Shown here: positions 23,950 through 31,750 of the stretch, one piece after another | Layout: each line of letters begins with the position of its first letter | How positions within the stretch are numbered: the first letter of the stretch is position 1 | Origin: Burkholderiales bacterium | GTDB taxonomy: Bacteria; Pseudomonadota; Gammaproteobacteria; Burkholderiales; SG8-39 | Direction of reading: 5' to 3' | Assembly (NCBI GenBank): GCA_017880775.1 | Contig: JADGRQ010000039.1 | Span: forward strand, 1 to 34,324 | DNA length: 34,324 nt | Made by a program: the position numbers and the translations under genes | Notes under the pieces: model-generated | What the model was told of the DNA's origin: nothing | Databases searched by the model: none | The model's input: only the letters and a program-made list of their open reading frames with translations

Positions 23950-23964
23950 GCCCTTCGAACCGAT

Positions 23965-24792
23965 CTAACCCAGCGCAGCGAGGTCCTCCGCGCTGAGCCG
24001 GATCGCCGCCGCGCGCAGGTTCTCCTCCAGGTGCGCGACCGAGGCGGTGCCCGGAATCGGCAGCATCGCCTTCGAGCGCGCGAGCAGCCAGGCGAGCGCG
24101 ACCTGCGCGGCGCTCGCTTCAAGCCGCGCCGCGATTTTCTTCACCTTCGCCGACTTCAGGCAGGCGCCCGCACCGAGCGGAAACCATGGCAGGAACGCGA
24201 TGCCGAACTTTTCGCAGGCCGCGAGCACGCCATCCGAGCTTCGGTCCTCGAGGTTGTACCGGTTCTGCACCGAGACGATGGGGGCGATACGGCGCGCCTC
24301 TTCCAGTTGCGCCAGCGAAACGTTCGACAGACCGAGATGGCGGATCTTGCCCGCGCGCTGCATTTGCGCCAGCGCGCCGACAGACTCGGTGAATGGCACC
24401 TTCGGGTCCGGCGCATGCAGTTGATACAGGTCGATGCACTCGAGCTTCAAGCGCTTCAGACTTCCGTCCACCGCGCTGCGCAGGTGACCGGGCCGGCCGT
24501 TCGGATCCCAAGCGTGCCGGTTCGGACGCAGCAGCCCACCCTTGGTGCCGATGACGAGGCCCTTCGGGTAGGGATGCAGCGCCTCGGCAATCAGTTCCTC
24601 GTCCACGTACGGGCCGTAGCTGTCGGCGGTGTCGAGGAAGTTCACGCCGAGTTCGATCGCGCGGCGCAATACCTGATGCGCTGCGACGCGGTCCTCCGGC
24701 GGGCCCCACACGTCGGGACCGCAGACCCGCATCGCGCCGAAGCCCATGCGGTTCACGGTGAGATCCCCGAGTGCGACGGTTTCGCTCGCCAT
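23965..24792 (-). CDS. Aldo/keto reductase
   Basis: A 275-residue TIM-barrel NADPH oxidoreductase. Conserved features are NFLDTADSYGPYVDEELI with the catalytic Asp and Tyr, VIGTKGG with the catalytic Lys, LYQLHAPDP with the His, KIRHLGLSNVSLAQL, and the cofactor block LPIPGTASVAHLEENL. ATG 24792 is preferred to an upstream TTG (24813): the GGAGG ribosome site lies between them and so belongs to the ATG. Reduces aldehydes, ketones or sugars; substrate unknown. Its start is 50 bases from the divergent DUF4286-like gene. Confidence 0.92.
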   Translation of the reverse strand: MASETVALGDLTVNRMGFGAMRVCGPDVWGPPEDRVAAHQVLRRAIELGVNFLDTADSYGPYVDEELIAEALHPYPKGLVIGTKGGLLRPNRHAWDPNGRPGHLRSAVDGSLKRLKLECIDLYQLHAPDPKVPFTESVGALAQMQRAGKIRHLGLSNVSLAQLEEARRIAPIVSVQNRYNLEDRSSDGVLAACEKFGIAFLPWFPLGAGACLKSAKVKKIAARLEASAAQVALAWLLARSKAMLPIPGTASVAHLEENLRAAAIRLSAEDLAALG

Positions 24793-24842
24793 GCTCCACG
24801 CCTCCTCCGTCAAAAGCTACCATGCGGGTTTAGGAGGACATC

Positions 24843-25199
24843 ATGCACCCGAAAACCCGTTATCTGTTCATCGCCGGCATGGACGTGGACGCCGACAAGG
24901 AGGCCCTGTTCAACGAGGTCTATGACACCGAGCATGTCCCGCTCCTGCTCAAGGTATCCGGCGTGCTCGCGGTGACGCGCACCACGCTCGAGCCGCTGAC
25001 GATGGTCATCGGCGGCGAGACCAAGACCATCGTGATCGACGGCGAGCCCAAGCACAGCGCGGTCTACGAACTCGAGAGCGCCGAGGTCCTGACCAGCCCG
25101 GAATGGGCGGCTGCAGTCGATCACGGCCGCTGGCCGGGCCAGGTCCGGCCTTTCACGCGCAACCGCCGCCACACCTTGCGCAGGGTCTCGGGCCGCTAG
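24843..25199 (+). CDS. DUF4286/EthD-like dimeric alpha-beta barrel protein
   Basis: A 118-residue cytosolic protein with a strong TAGGAGG ribosome site. The N-terminal half (YLFIAGMDVDADKEALFNEV followed by YDTEHVPLLLKVSGVLAVTR) follows the DUF4286/EthD pattern of a ferredoxin-like dimeric barrel in which H-x-P lines the pocket. The later VYELESAEVLTSPEW is the typical second helix start. Such proteins often accompany catabolic dehydrogenases and may bind or process small metabolites. Divergent from the aldo/keto reductase. Confidence 0.8.
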   Translation: MHPKTRYLFIAGMDVDADKEALFNEVYDTEHVPLLLKVSGVLAVTRTTLEPLTMVIGGETKTIVIDGEPKHSAVYELESAEVLTSPEWAAAVDHGRWPGQVRPFTRNRRHTLRRVSGR

Positions 25200-25243
25200 A
25201 GCGCACCCTGCCGCCCGGGCGGTTGATCCGAGGCTGCTCAATA

Positions 25244-25268
25244 GAAAAAGGCGGGGATGTCCCCGCCT
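25244..25268 (-). terminator. Rho-independent terminator of the Lys/Ala-rich gene
   Basis: On the minus strand, AGGCGGGGACATCCCCGCCT forms an 8-9 bp GC stem followed directly by TTTTTCTAT. It is 42 bases after the stop of the gene at 25310-25579. This is the clearest intrinsic terminator in the window. Confidence 0.88.
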
Positions 25269-25309
25269 CTTGAATCTCGCCCGAACGCGGTTCGACCGCG
25301 TTCCCAGCC

Positions 25310-25579
25310 TTACTTCTTGGCTTCGGCTTTGGCATCCGCCTTGGCTTTGGCCTTTGCGTCGCGCTCGGCTTTGGCTTTGGCTTTCTTTTCGGCCTTGGCT
25401 TCCGCTTTGGTCATCGCTTTCGAGTCGCGGCCGGCCTTGCGGTCAGCGTCAGTCTTCGCGTTATCGGCTTTGGCTTCGGTCTTGGTTTTGACTTCCGCCT
25501 TGGCTGGCGCCTGCGCGGCTGCGGTCAGAGTGGTGCCCGCGAATACCGCGGCGATCAGTATGGTCAAAAGCTTGTGCAT
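25310..25579 (-). CDS. Small exported Lys/Ala-rich low-complexity protein
   Basis: An 89-residue protein: a signal peptide (MHKLLTILIAAVFAGTTLTAAAQ), then about 65 residues almost entirely of Lys, Ala, Asp, Glu and a few Arg/Thr, with repeated AKAE, AKAK and AKAD units. This should be one charged helix in the periplasm, somewhat like the TolA linker or histone-H1-like tails. An AAGGAGATACG ribosome site and a perfect terminator frame it as a single-gene unit, so it is probably a real gene. Function unknown; nucleic-acid or envelope binding would fit its charge but is speculation. Confidence 0.75.
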   Translation of the reverse strand: MHKLLTILIAAVFAGTTLTAAAQAPAKAEVKTKTEAKADNAKTDADRKAGRDSKAMTKAEAKAEKKAKAKAERDAKAKAKADAKAEAKK

Positions 25580-25601
25580 CGCGTATCTCCTTGGTTTATC
25601 A

Positions 25602-25616
25602 GGATTGCTGCAATCC
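25602..25616. promoter_or_regulatory. Palindrome in the leader of the Lys/Ala-rich gene
   Basis: GGATTGC-T-GCAATCC, exact 7-bp arms with a one-base centre, 22 bases before the ATG (minus strand) of the Lys/Ala-rich gene. A TTGTCA -35-like element lies farther upstream on the minus strand, but no -10 at standard spacing. Confidence 0.4.
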
Positions 25617-25677
25617 GGCATCCGGACGACCCTAATAACGCCCGAAGCTCCCGCCGGTTGACAATATCCGCTAGCAG

Positions 25678-26358
25678 TCACGGGCCATCGGGCTCGGCGG
25701 ATCGGAGCTGGCCGCGCGCCACGTAGCGCCAGCCGGGCCAGCGCGCGTGCACCTCGAAGTCCACGAGGTGGCGCTCCAGTTTCGCCCAGGGGCGGTGGAA
25801 ATTCTCGCCGCGGTTGGTGATGAACTGCGCATGCGTCGCGTACAGGTAGGCGTTGACCGGCACGCACAGCGGCCACCAGGTACGCGGCCACAGGCGCGTG
25901 CCGGTGATCGCGACGCGCGCCTCGGGCGCCAGTTGCCCGAGCAGGTTATCCAGGGCCGCCTCCGACTGCATCACGTCATGCACATAGCTGAACAGCGCCG
26001 CTGCTGGGCGTGCAATGCGGCGTTGCTCGATCTCGGCGCGGAAGTCCGCGGCTTCAGCGCTGGCCTCGACGAGCAGCACGTTGCTCCACCCGCCGGCAGC
26101 GATGCGCGAGCGTGCGACCTCGAGCAGGTCGGGCGAATGGTCGAACGCGAGCAGGAAGCCCCGCGGGCCGATGCGCTCGAGGATGGGCGCAAAGCTGAAG
26201 CCGGTGCCGCAGGCGACGTCCAGCACGACTTCTCCCGGACGCAGTGCGAGCGCATCGATCGCGTCGAGGCGCACGCGGTTGATGCGGCGCGTCGTATGGT
26301 CGTACTGCCGGGCGAGCAGGCGATAGTCGGCGACCGACTTGCCGGGATTGCCGGACAT
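25678..26358 (-). CDS. Class I SAM-dependent methyltransferase
   Basis: A 226-residue Rossmann-fold methyltransferase. Motif I is EVVLDVACGTGFSF (about 43-56); FLLAFDHSPDLLEVA holds the acidic residue for the SAM ribose, and LFSYVHDVMQSEAALDNLL is the motif III-IV region. The C-terminal part (TWWPLCVPVNAYLY and NFHRPWAKLERHLVDF) is aromatic-rich and not from EgtD: EgtD is about 320 residues with a different fold layout. It starts three bases after egtB, as the last gene of the unit, so it likely acts on the same pathway. UbiE-like proteins are the nearest known relatives by eye. Confidence 0.88.
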   Translation of the reverse strand: MSGNPGKSVADYRLLARQYDHTTRRINRVRLDAIDALALRPGEVVLDVACGTGFSFAPILERIGPRGFLLAFDHSPDLLEVARSRIAAGGWSNVLLVEASAEAADFRAEIEQRRIARPAAALFSYVHDVMQSEAALDNLLGQLAPEARVAITGTRLWPRTWWPLCVPVNAYLYATHAQFITNRGENFHRPWAKLERHLVDFEVHARWPGWRYVARGQLRSAEPDGP

Positions 26359-26361
26359 GCT

Positions 26362-27621
26362 TCAGCCCGGATCGCGCGCCAGACGCAGCCCCGAGAATTG
26401 CCAGCGGGCGTGGGATGGGAAGAAGTTGCGGTAGCTGGCGCGCACGTGCGAGCGCGGCGTGGCGCAGGAGCCGCCGCGCAGCACGTACTGGTTGGACATG
26501 AACTTGCCGTTGTACTCGCCGACCGCGCCCGCGACGGGCCGAAAACCCGGATACGGCGCATAGGAACTGAGCGTCCACTCCCAGACATCCCCGAACAGCG
26601 CCGCAAGCTCGCCGGCAGGCGAAGGCTGCGGATGCAGGCTGCCGGATTCCACGAACACACCCGCGACCGGGGCGCCGACCGCGGCGACTTCCCACTCGAA
26701 CTCGGTCGGCAGGCGCGTCGCACCGTGCAGGCGCGCCGCCCAGTGCGCATACGCGTCCGCCTCGAAGTGGCTGATGTGCGCGACCGGGCGCGCCGCAGCG
26801 AGCGGTTCGAGCCCCCGCAACGTGAACTCGCGCCACGCGCCATCCACTTTGCGCCAGTAGATCGGCGACTCCCAGTGCTGCGCACCCACCATCGCCCAGC
26901 CTTCCGACAGCCAGAATTCGGCCCGGCGATATCCGCCGTCCTCGACGAACGCGAGGTATTCGCCATTGGTGACCGGGCGGCTCGCGAGTTCGAACGGCGC
27001 GAGGTGTTGCCTGTGGCGCGGCGTTTCGTTGTCGAACGAAAATCCGCTCCGATCGTGCCCGATTTCCACCACGCCGCCCTCGAACGCGGTCCACGCGAGC
27101 GGCGCAGCCTCAGCGCCCGTGGCCGGCTGCGCCGCGCGGTACGCCGGAGCAAGCGGGTTGAGTGACAGCAGGTGCTTGAAGTCCGTCAGCATCAGCTCCT
27201 GGTGCTGCTGCTCGTGATTCAGACCGAGCTCGATCAGGGCCAATGCCCCGGCCGGCAATGGCTCTCCGGCCAGCAGCTGCTGCAGCGCATCGTTCACCTG
27301 CGCACGGAATGCGCGCACCTCCTCCAGCCCCGGGCGGGAAATCAATCCGCGCTGCGCTCGCGGGTACTGCTCTCCGACCGCGTTGTAATAGGAGTTGTAG
27401 AGATAGCGGAACTCCGGCCGGAACGGGCGATAGCCGGCAGCGTGGCGATCGAGAATGAAGGTCTCGAAGAACCAGGTGGTGTGCGCGAGGTGCCACTTGA
27501 GCGGGCTTGCATCCGGCATCGATTGCAGCGCGCAATCTTCCGCCGAGAGCCCTTCGCACAGGCGTTCGGTCTGCAGCCTCACCTCGGAGCAGCGCACCGC
27601 GAGATCGGCTTGCGCGAGCAC
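26362..27621 (-). CDS. egtB: EgtB-type sulfoxide synthase
   Basis: A 419-residue non-heme iron enzyme of the ergothioneine sulfoxide synthase family, which joins a thiol to the imidazole of a histidine derivative using O2. The N-terminal DinB-like domain has the iron ligands in WHLAHTTWFFE (H44/H47) and HEQQHQE (H136, H140, E142). The C-terminal FGE-sulfatase domain starts at about 185 with FEGGVVEIGH and ends VLRGGSCATPRSHVRASYRN and WQFSGLRLARDP. GTG 27621 is chosen: it shares one base with the SCO stop and fits the family N-terminus. The usual partner EgtD is not adjacent. Selenoneine synthase SenA is a related alternative. Confidence 0.92.
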   Translation of the reverse strand: MLAQADLAVRCSEVRLQTERLCEGLSAEDCALQSMPDASPLKWHLAHTTWFFETFILDRHAAGYRPFRPEFRYLYNSYYNAVGEQYPRAQRGLISRPGLEEVRAFRAQVNDALQQLLAGEPLPAGALALIELGLNHEQQHQELMLTDFKHLLSLNPLAPAYRAAQPATGAEAAPLAWTAFEGGVVEIGHDRSGFSFDNETPRHRQHLAPFELASRPVTNGEYLAFVEDGGYRRAEFWLSEGWAMVGAQHWESPIYWRKVDGAWREFTLRGLEPLAAARPVAHISHFEADAYAHWAARLHGATRLPTEFEWEVAAVGAPVAGVFVESGSLHPQPSPAGELAALFGDVWEWTLSSYAPYPGFRPVAGAVGEYNGKFMSNQYVLRGGSCATPRSHVRASYRNFFPSHARWQFSGLRLARDPG

Positions 27622-28211
27622 TATCCGCGCCCCTGCGCGAGCAGCGTGCGGATGTCCTGAGCGAAGTCCGCGGGTGTCGCGTCCTGCCGATGGAAAATGC
27701 GCGCGCGGCCCGTGGTATCCATGAGGTAGGTCTGGGTCGAGTGGTCCACGCCGTAGCGGCCCGGCTCGGTGCCCGGCGACTTGGCAAAGAAGATCTTGAA
27801 CTGCTTCGCCGCTGCGGTGATCTCCGCGAGGCTCCCGGTCAGGCCGGCAAAACGCGGGTCGAACGACTTCACGTACTGTTCGAGCAGCGCCGGCGTATCG
27901 CGCTCCGGATCCACCGTGACGAACAGCACCTGTACGCGATCGGCATCGGCGCCGAGATCGGTCATCGCCTGGCGCAGCGCCGCGAGCGTGGTCGGGCACG
28001 CGTCGGGGCAATTCATGTAGCCGAAATACAGCACCACCACCTTGCCGCGGTAGTCGGCGAGCGTGCGCCTGGCGCCGGCGGTGTCGTGCAACGAGATCTC
28101 GCCGCCGTAGTCGAAGCCGGTGATGTCCACGCCGCGAAATGTGGGCGCATCGCCGCTGCACGCGACGAGCACCGCGGCAAGCAATGGTGCGAGAATGCGG
28201 ACGCGTCCCAC
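27621..28211 (-). CDS. SCO1/SenC-family copper-binding lipoprotein
   Basis: A 196-residue thioredoxin-fold protein with a lipoprotein signal (lipobox LVAC, Cys18). The copper/redox motif is NCPDAC (C68, C72) and the third ligand is His157 in VDHSTQTYL; FVTVDPERDTP is the usual family block. SCO proteins deliver copper to cytochrome oxidase or reduce its cysteines on the outer face of the inner membrane. Start is GTG 28211, two bases after the DUF1445 stop. Here it sits in front of egtB instead of near oxidase genes, which is unusual. Confidence 0.94.
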   Translation of the reverse strand: MGRVRILAPLLAAVLVACSGDAPTFRGVDITGFDYGGEISLHDTAGARRTLADYRGKVVVLYFGYMNCPDACPTTLAALRQAMTDLGADADRVQVLFVTVDPERDTPALLEQYVKSFDPRFAGLTGSLAEITAAAKQFKIFFAKSPGTEPGRYGVDHSTQTYLMDTTGRARIFHRQDATPADFAQDIRTLLAQGRG

Positions 28212-28212
28212 T

Positions 28213-29010
28213 TCAGAGAATCGAGAGCTGGCTGTTCTTCAGATCGGTGATGAGCATGGAGCCCGGCGCATGCGTGATGCAGAACTCCGGCCGCGCCTCG
28301 GCAATCACCGCCTGCGGAGTCACGCCGCAAGCCCAGAATACCGGCAGTTCGTCAGCGGGGACTTCGACCGAGTCGCCCCAGTCGGGCTGCGCGAGCGCGC
28401 GAATGCCGATCAGCTCCGGCAGACCGATATGCACCGGCGCGCCGTGCACGCCGGGGAAACGCGAGGTGATCTGCACCGCGCGGATCGCGTCGGCCGGGCG
28501 GAACGAGCGCATCGACACCACCAGCGGACCATGGAACGGCCCGGCTGGCTCGGTCCGGATCGAGGTCCGGTACATCGGCACGTTGCGCCCCGCGCTCATG
28601 TGGTGCAGCGGCAGGCCGTCCTCGAGCAGCGCCCATTCGAACGAATACGAGCAGCCGAGGATGAAGCTCACCAGATCCTCGCGCCACAGGTGGGCGATGT
28701 CGGTGGGTTCCTCGACCATCTCGCCGTTGCGGAATACGCGGTAGCGGGGCACGTCACTGCGCATGTCGATGTCGGCGCCAAGCGTGGGCAGCGCCGGATC
28801 GCCTGGCGCAGAAACCGCGAGCAGCGGGCAGGGTTTCGGATTCAACTGGCAGAAGCGCAGGAAATCCGCGGCCAGCGCCTGCGGCAGGATCACCACATTG
28901 CCCTGCACGCAGCCGGGCGCGAGGCCCGAGGTGTGGCCTGCGATCTCGCCGCGCCGGATGCGCTGGCGGATCGCCTGTGGTTCTGAAGGCGTGTGTTGGA
29001 CGCGTTCCAT
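28213..29010 (-). CDS. DUF1445 / YcsI-type putative hydro-lyase
   Basis: A 265-residue cytosolic protein of the DUF1445 family, annotated as putative hydro-lyase; the mammalian relative is D-glutamate cyclase. Characteristic blocks are [19 protein letters not shown] (about 24-43), [20 protein letters not shown] (about 114-133) and [11 protein letters not shown] with the conserved Cys, then [15 protein letters not shown] at the end. A GAGGAT ribosome site precedes ATG 29010. Length is complete. It probably acts on a hydroxy- or amino-acid-derived substrate. Part of the run HutD-DUF1445-SCO. Confidence 0.93.
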   Translation of the reverse strand: MERVQHTPSEPQAIRQRIRRGEIAGHTSGLAPGCVQGNVVILPQALAADFLRFCQLNPKPCPLLAVSAPGDPALPTLGADIDMRSDVPRYRVFRNGEMVEEPTDIAHLWREDLVSFILGCSYSFEWALLEDGLPLHHMSAGRNVPMYRTSIRTEPAGPFHGPLVVSMRSFRPADAIRAVQITSRFPGVHGAPVHIGLPELIGIRALAQPDWGDSVEVPADELPVFWACGVTPQAVIAEARPEFCITHAPGSMLITDLKNSQLSIL

Positions 29011-29035
29011 GGCGCAATCCTCGGGCAGCGGCGGG

Positions 29036-29644
29036 TTATTGTCCAGCGGTCGCGCGAACCTCGGTGAGTCGCACGATCACCACGCGTGCCGAGGTCCGAT
29101 TGATGGAGTATCGCTCCAGTTTCGGCCCGTCAGCAATCATTGCGTCGTTCGCTGCAAGGGATACGGGACAACCCTCGATCTGAATTGTTCCTTCAGCGAC
29201 AAAAACGAGCAGCACTTCGTCAGCGGCTTTTTCGAGCGCAATGGACTTGCGGCTTGTCGATACCGAGACTTCCGCCGAATATCGTCCACGACGGGTCACC
29301 ACGTTGAACACGCGTACCGGACCGCCCAGCAGGCGGCATTCCGTCTGCCAATCGCCGCGGAACGCAAACGATTCAAGCGGCTCATCGATCTTGCGGCGAA
29401 TTTCCGAATCGCCATTCGCTCCGCGACAATGAAGTTCGGCGCCCGCTCCTTCCAACACCATGAACTGCCGGTCGAGCCCGGGCAGGTCTGAGAAAGGGCA
29501 ACTCGCCTCGATGCTAGTCGTGCCGACCTGCCACAACGCGGTGTCGAAGCCTGCTGCCTGCGGCTGCGACGCGATGACCTGCGAGACGCCGAGGCCGTTT
29601 TTCCAGGCAAGGGCCGCATAGTCACGCGAGCGGAGAATTCGCAT
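29036..29644 (-). CDS. HutD/Ves-family protein
   Basis: A 202-residue bicupin-like protein of the HutD/Ves family. It begins [20 protein letters not shown], the family opening (WKNG-G), and has [18 protein letters not shown], the next conserved block. ATG 29644 is chosen: its GAGGAC ribosome site overlaps the MATE stop codon ten bases upstream; the longer upstream frame overlaps the MATE gene. HutD is associated with histidine utilisation genes and Ves with cold stress in E. coli, though the biochemical role is unsettled. The link to histidine is interesting next to EgtB, which uses a histidine derivative. Confidence 0.88.
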   Translation of the reverse strand: MRILRSRDYAALAWKNGLGVSQVIASQPQAAGFDTALWQVGTTSIEASCPFSDLPGLDRQFMVLEGAGAELHCRGANGDSEIRRKIDEPLESFAFRGDWQTECRLLGGPVRVFNVVTRRGRYSAEVSVSTSRKSIALEKAADEVLLVFVAEGTIQIEGCPVSLAANDAMIADGPKLERYSINRTSARVVIVRLTEVRATAGQ

Positions 29645-29654
29645 GCGCCAGTCC

Positions 29655-31106
29655 TCAACCAATCTTGATGCGACGCCACGCGCCCGAGCGCCATCGCAGC
29701 AGAAGCGTAACACCGAGCGCCGAGACATAGACGATCGCCGCGACCCAGCCGCCGGCGGCGCCGTAGCCGAACTGCGGCAGGAAACCGACCCATCCCTGTC
29801 CCGGCGCGAACGTAAGCATGTGCGCGAACGGCACCCAGACGAGCCACACGAGCACCAGCACCAATGCAGCAGGCACGCGCACGTCGCCTGCGCCGCGCAG
29901 GCAGAACGTCGAGCCGAGGTTCATGCCGTCGAACAACTGGTAGCAGGCAGCGAGCCACAGCAGCAGCCCGCCCAATGCAATTACCTGCGGGGCCATCGGA
30001 TCGCCGGCTGCGACGAACAAGGGCAGCAGCCACGGCGATGTTGCGGCAAGCAGTACGCCCACCGCGCCCATATAGACAACGCACAGCAGGATCGTCGTGT
30101 CCCCCAGACGACGCGCCCAGTCCTTGTCGCCGGCGCCAATCGACTGGCCGACCAGCGTCGTTCCGGCGATACTGAGTCCGATCGCGGGAAGAAATGCGAG
30201 CGAAGTCAGCATCATCGCGATCTGGCTGGCGGCGCCTTCAACCGCACCAAGCTTCACCTGCATCAGCTGGAACAGCGAAAGCCCGAACAGGTCGACTGTG
30301 CCGGACAGTCCCATCGGCAGACCGAAGGCAAGTAGGCGTCCGATTTGCTTTGCGCGCGGGCGCCACAGCATTTGCGACTTGAAATCGCGCCGGAACTCGC
30401 GGCGGAGAAAAATCGCGATCGCAAGCGCGAGCCCGAAGAGCATCGCGGCAGTCGTCGCCCACGCCGAGCCGGCAATTCCCCAGCCGAGGTGGAACATGAA
30501 CACCTGGTTCAAGACGGCATTGACGACCGACTCCACCACCACGACCAGCAGCGTGATATTCGTGCGGCTGATGCCGTTGAAGAAGCTGGTGACCACCCAA
30601 ACCGCAACGGCGGCCGGACCGCCGAGCATGCGCGGGAACCAGTAGGCGAGAGCGAGCGCTTCGATCTGCGGCGCAAGGTCGAAGGGCTTGAGCAGCCACG
30701 CGCCGCTCAGCGCGAGCGCGGCGAAGAATGGCGCAGTCAACAATGCGCCCCACAGCCCGGTCCACACGGCCCGCGCCGCCCGGTAGCGCCGCCGGGACCC
30801 ATAGGCCTGCGCGACCAGCGGCTGCACGCACATGCCCACGCCGCCGAACAGCAGGATGAACACGAACACCAGGTAATAAACCGCTCCGAGCGCCGCGGTC
30901 GCGTCGGTGGACAGCCGCCCGATGAACCATGCGTCGGTCAGGCCGAGCACGGCCTGGATGCCTGAGTTCACGAACAGCGGCATGGCAAGCGCAAGCACGG
31001 CGCGCACGCTCACGCGGCGCCTGCCCTGCGCGTCGAGCCGCAGCGCGGGAAGCGCGTAAGCGCGGGATGCCGGGCTCGCCTTCAGGCGATGCCGGGGATC
31101 GATCAC
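29655..31106 (-). CDS. MATE-family efflux transporter
   Basis: A 483-residue multidrug and toxin extrusion transporter with about 12 membrane helices. It has the MATE repeat pattern: LAMPLFVNSGIQAVLGLTDAWFIGRLS in the first half and LAFGLPMGLSGTVDLFGLSLFQ in the second, plus LVAQAYGSRRR and TLVGQSIGAGDKDWARR as the two equivalent loops. It exports cationic compounds using Na+ or H+. The GTG start (31106) overlaps the toxin stop as GTGA, so the pump is translated in coupling with the toxin-antitoxin genes. A shorter start after the hydrophilic 30 residues is possible. Confidence 0.93.
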   Translation of the reverse strand: MIDPRHRLKASPASRAYALPALRLDAQGRRRVSVRAVLALAMPLFVNSGIQAVLGLTDAWFIGRLSTDATAALGAVYYLVFVFILLFGGVGMCVQPLVAQAYGSRRRYRAARAVWTGLWGALLTAPFFAALALSGAWLLKPFDLAPQIEALALAYWFPRMLGGPAAVAVWVVTSFFNGISRTNITLLVVVVESVVNAVLNQVFMFHLGWGIAGSAWATTAAMLFGLALAIAIFLRREFRRDFKSQMLWRPRAKQIGRLLAFGLPMGLSGTVDLFGLSLFQLMQVKLGAVEGAASQIAMMLTSLAFLPAIGLSIAGTTLVGQSIGAGDKDWARRLGDTTILLCVVYMGAVGVLLAATSPWLLPLFVAAGDPMAPQVIALGGLLLWLAACYQLFDGMNLGSTFCLRGAGDVRVPAALVLVLVWLVWVPFAHMLTFAPGQGWVGFLPQFGYGAAGGWVAAIVYVSALGVTLLLRWRSGAWRRIKIG

Positions 31107-31396
31107 ATCCGGGCTGAGCCGAACCGTGGGTGGCGTTTGTGGTGACGAATGACCAGCACCCGAATGCAGTCGGCATCCACAATGCGAAACAGTATCGAAA
31201 ATGGAAACCGGCGCACAATACAGCGTCGAAATTGCGCCTCGACAATTGGGAACAGCAGCGGACGGTTGGCTATTCGATCGACGGCCGCATCGATCTCCTG
31301 CCGGAATTCCGACTCCAGGCCCGCGTGCGCACTTTGATAGAAGGATGCGGCCTCGTTGACGTCGCCGACGGTCAATGGGTGAAACTCAACCTTCAT
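31103..31396 (-). CDS. ParE/RelE-family toxin
   Basis: A 97-residue toxin-fold protein. Features: KVEFHPLTVGDVNEAASFYQ at the start (helix 1), ESEFRQEIDAAVDRIANRP (helix 2), then IVRRFPFSILFRIVDADCIRVLVIRHHKRHP, the beta-hairpin core with the R-FPF-I-FR pattern of the ParE/RelE superfamily. Targets in this family are gyrase (ParE) or ribosome-bound mRNA (RelE); the F-P-F pattern is frequent in the RelE/ParE group paired with TIGR02574-type antitoxins. It overlaps the antitoxin by ATGA and the MATE gene by GTGA. Confidence 0.92.
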   Translation of the reverse strand: MKVEFHPLTVGDVNEAASFYQSAHAGLESEFRQEIDAAVDRIANRPLLFPIVEAQFRRCIVRRFPFSILFRIVDADCIRVLVIRHHKRHPRFGSARM

Positions 31397-31632
31397 TCCG
31401 ACGTGCCGCGGGTGCGCCGGCGAAATTCCTCATGTGTGATTGCAGTGACCTGCCCGGACTCAATTTCGATATCACGCCCGCCGGCCATGACAATGCCTTC
31501 GCGGTCTGTATTGGGATCGGCGAGCCAAGCCGTCGCTTCCTCCAGGCTTTCCCAAGCAGCAAGTGCCAACCGTTCGCGGTCGCGAGCCGGCAAGCGCAAT
31601 AACTCTGCTTCAAGCTGATCCGTGGTGCTCAT
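31393..31632 (-). CDS. Addiction-module antitoxin (TIGR02574-like)
   Basis: A 79-residue acidic antitoxin. The pattern LEAELLRLPARDRERLALAAWESLE is the standard N-terminus of the TIGR02574 addiction module component family; a polar, likely unfolded C-terminal half (ITHEEFRRRTRG) would wrap the toxin. The ATG at 31632 lies six bases downstream of an extended -10 box, so the mRNA appears leaderless. An open frame continues upstream but has no family similarity. First gene of the eight-gene minus-strand unit. Confidence 0.88.
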   Translation of the reverse strand: MSTTDQLEAELLRLPARDRERLALAAWESLEEATAWLADPNTDREGIVMAGGRDIEIESGQVTAITHEEFRRRTRGTSE

Positions 31633-31638
31633 GCTCAA

Positions 31639-31647
31639 AGTGTAGCA
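31639..31647 (-). promoter_or_regulatory. Extended -10 promoter of the toxin-antitoxin-MATE unit
   Basis: On the minus strand TGC-TACACT ends six bases before the antitoxin ATG, so transcription would start at or next to the start codon. The -35 region is poor (TCGATG at 18 bases). Confidence 0.5.
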
Positions 31648-31750
31648 CTGCGACGGAGAAGCCATCGAGATCCCGCCCTGCACCCGCATGCATTTCGGTA
31701 ACATACCTCTCTTCGGGCGCCCGGCCCGCAGCCAATCCAGGAGATTCATC

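Noticed and set aside
25310-25520. Repeated GGCTTTGGC-like units as a DNA repeat array
   Set aside because: They are the codons of the Lys/Ala-rich protein and irregular in spacing; not a CRISPR or satellite.
25650-25680. TTGACA on the plus strand upstream of the methyltransferase stop
   Set aside because: No -10 box at 15-19 bases and no plus-strand gene downstream.
25747-27165. 472-codon plus-strand open frame opposite the methyltransferase and egtB
   Set aside because: Antisense to two well-supported genes, with the composition of a shadow frame and no recognisable domain.
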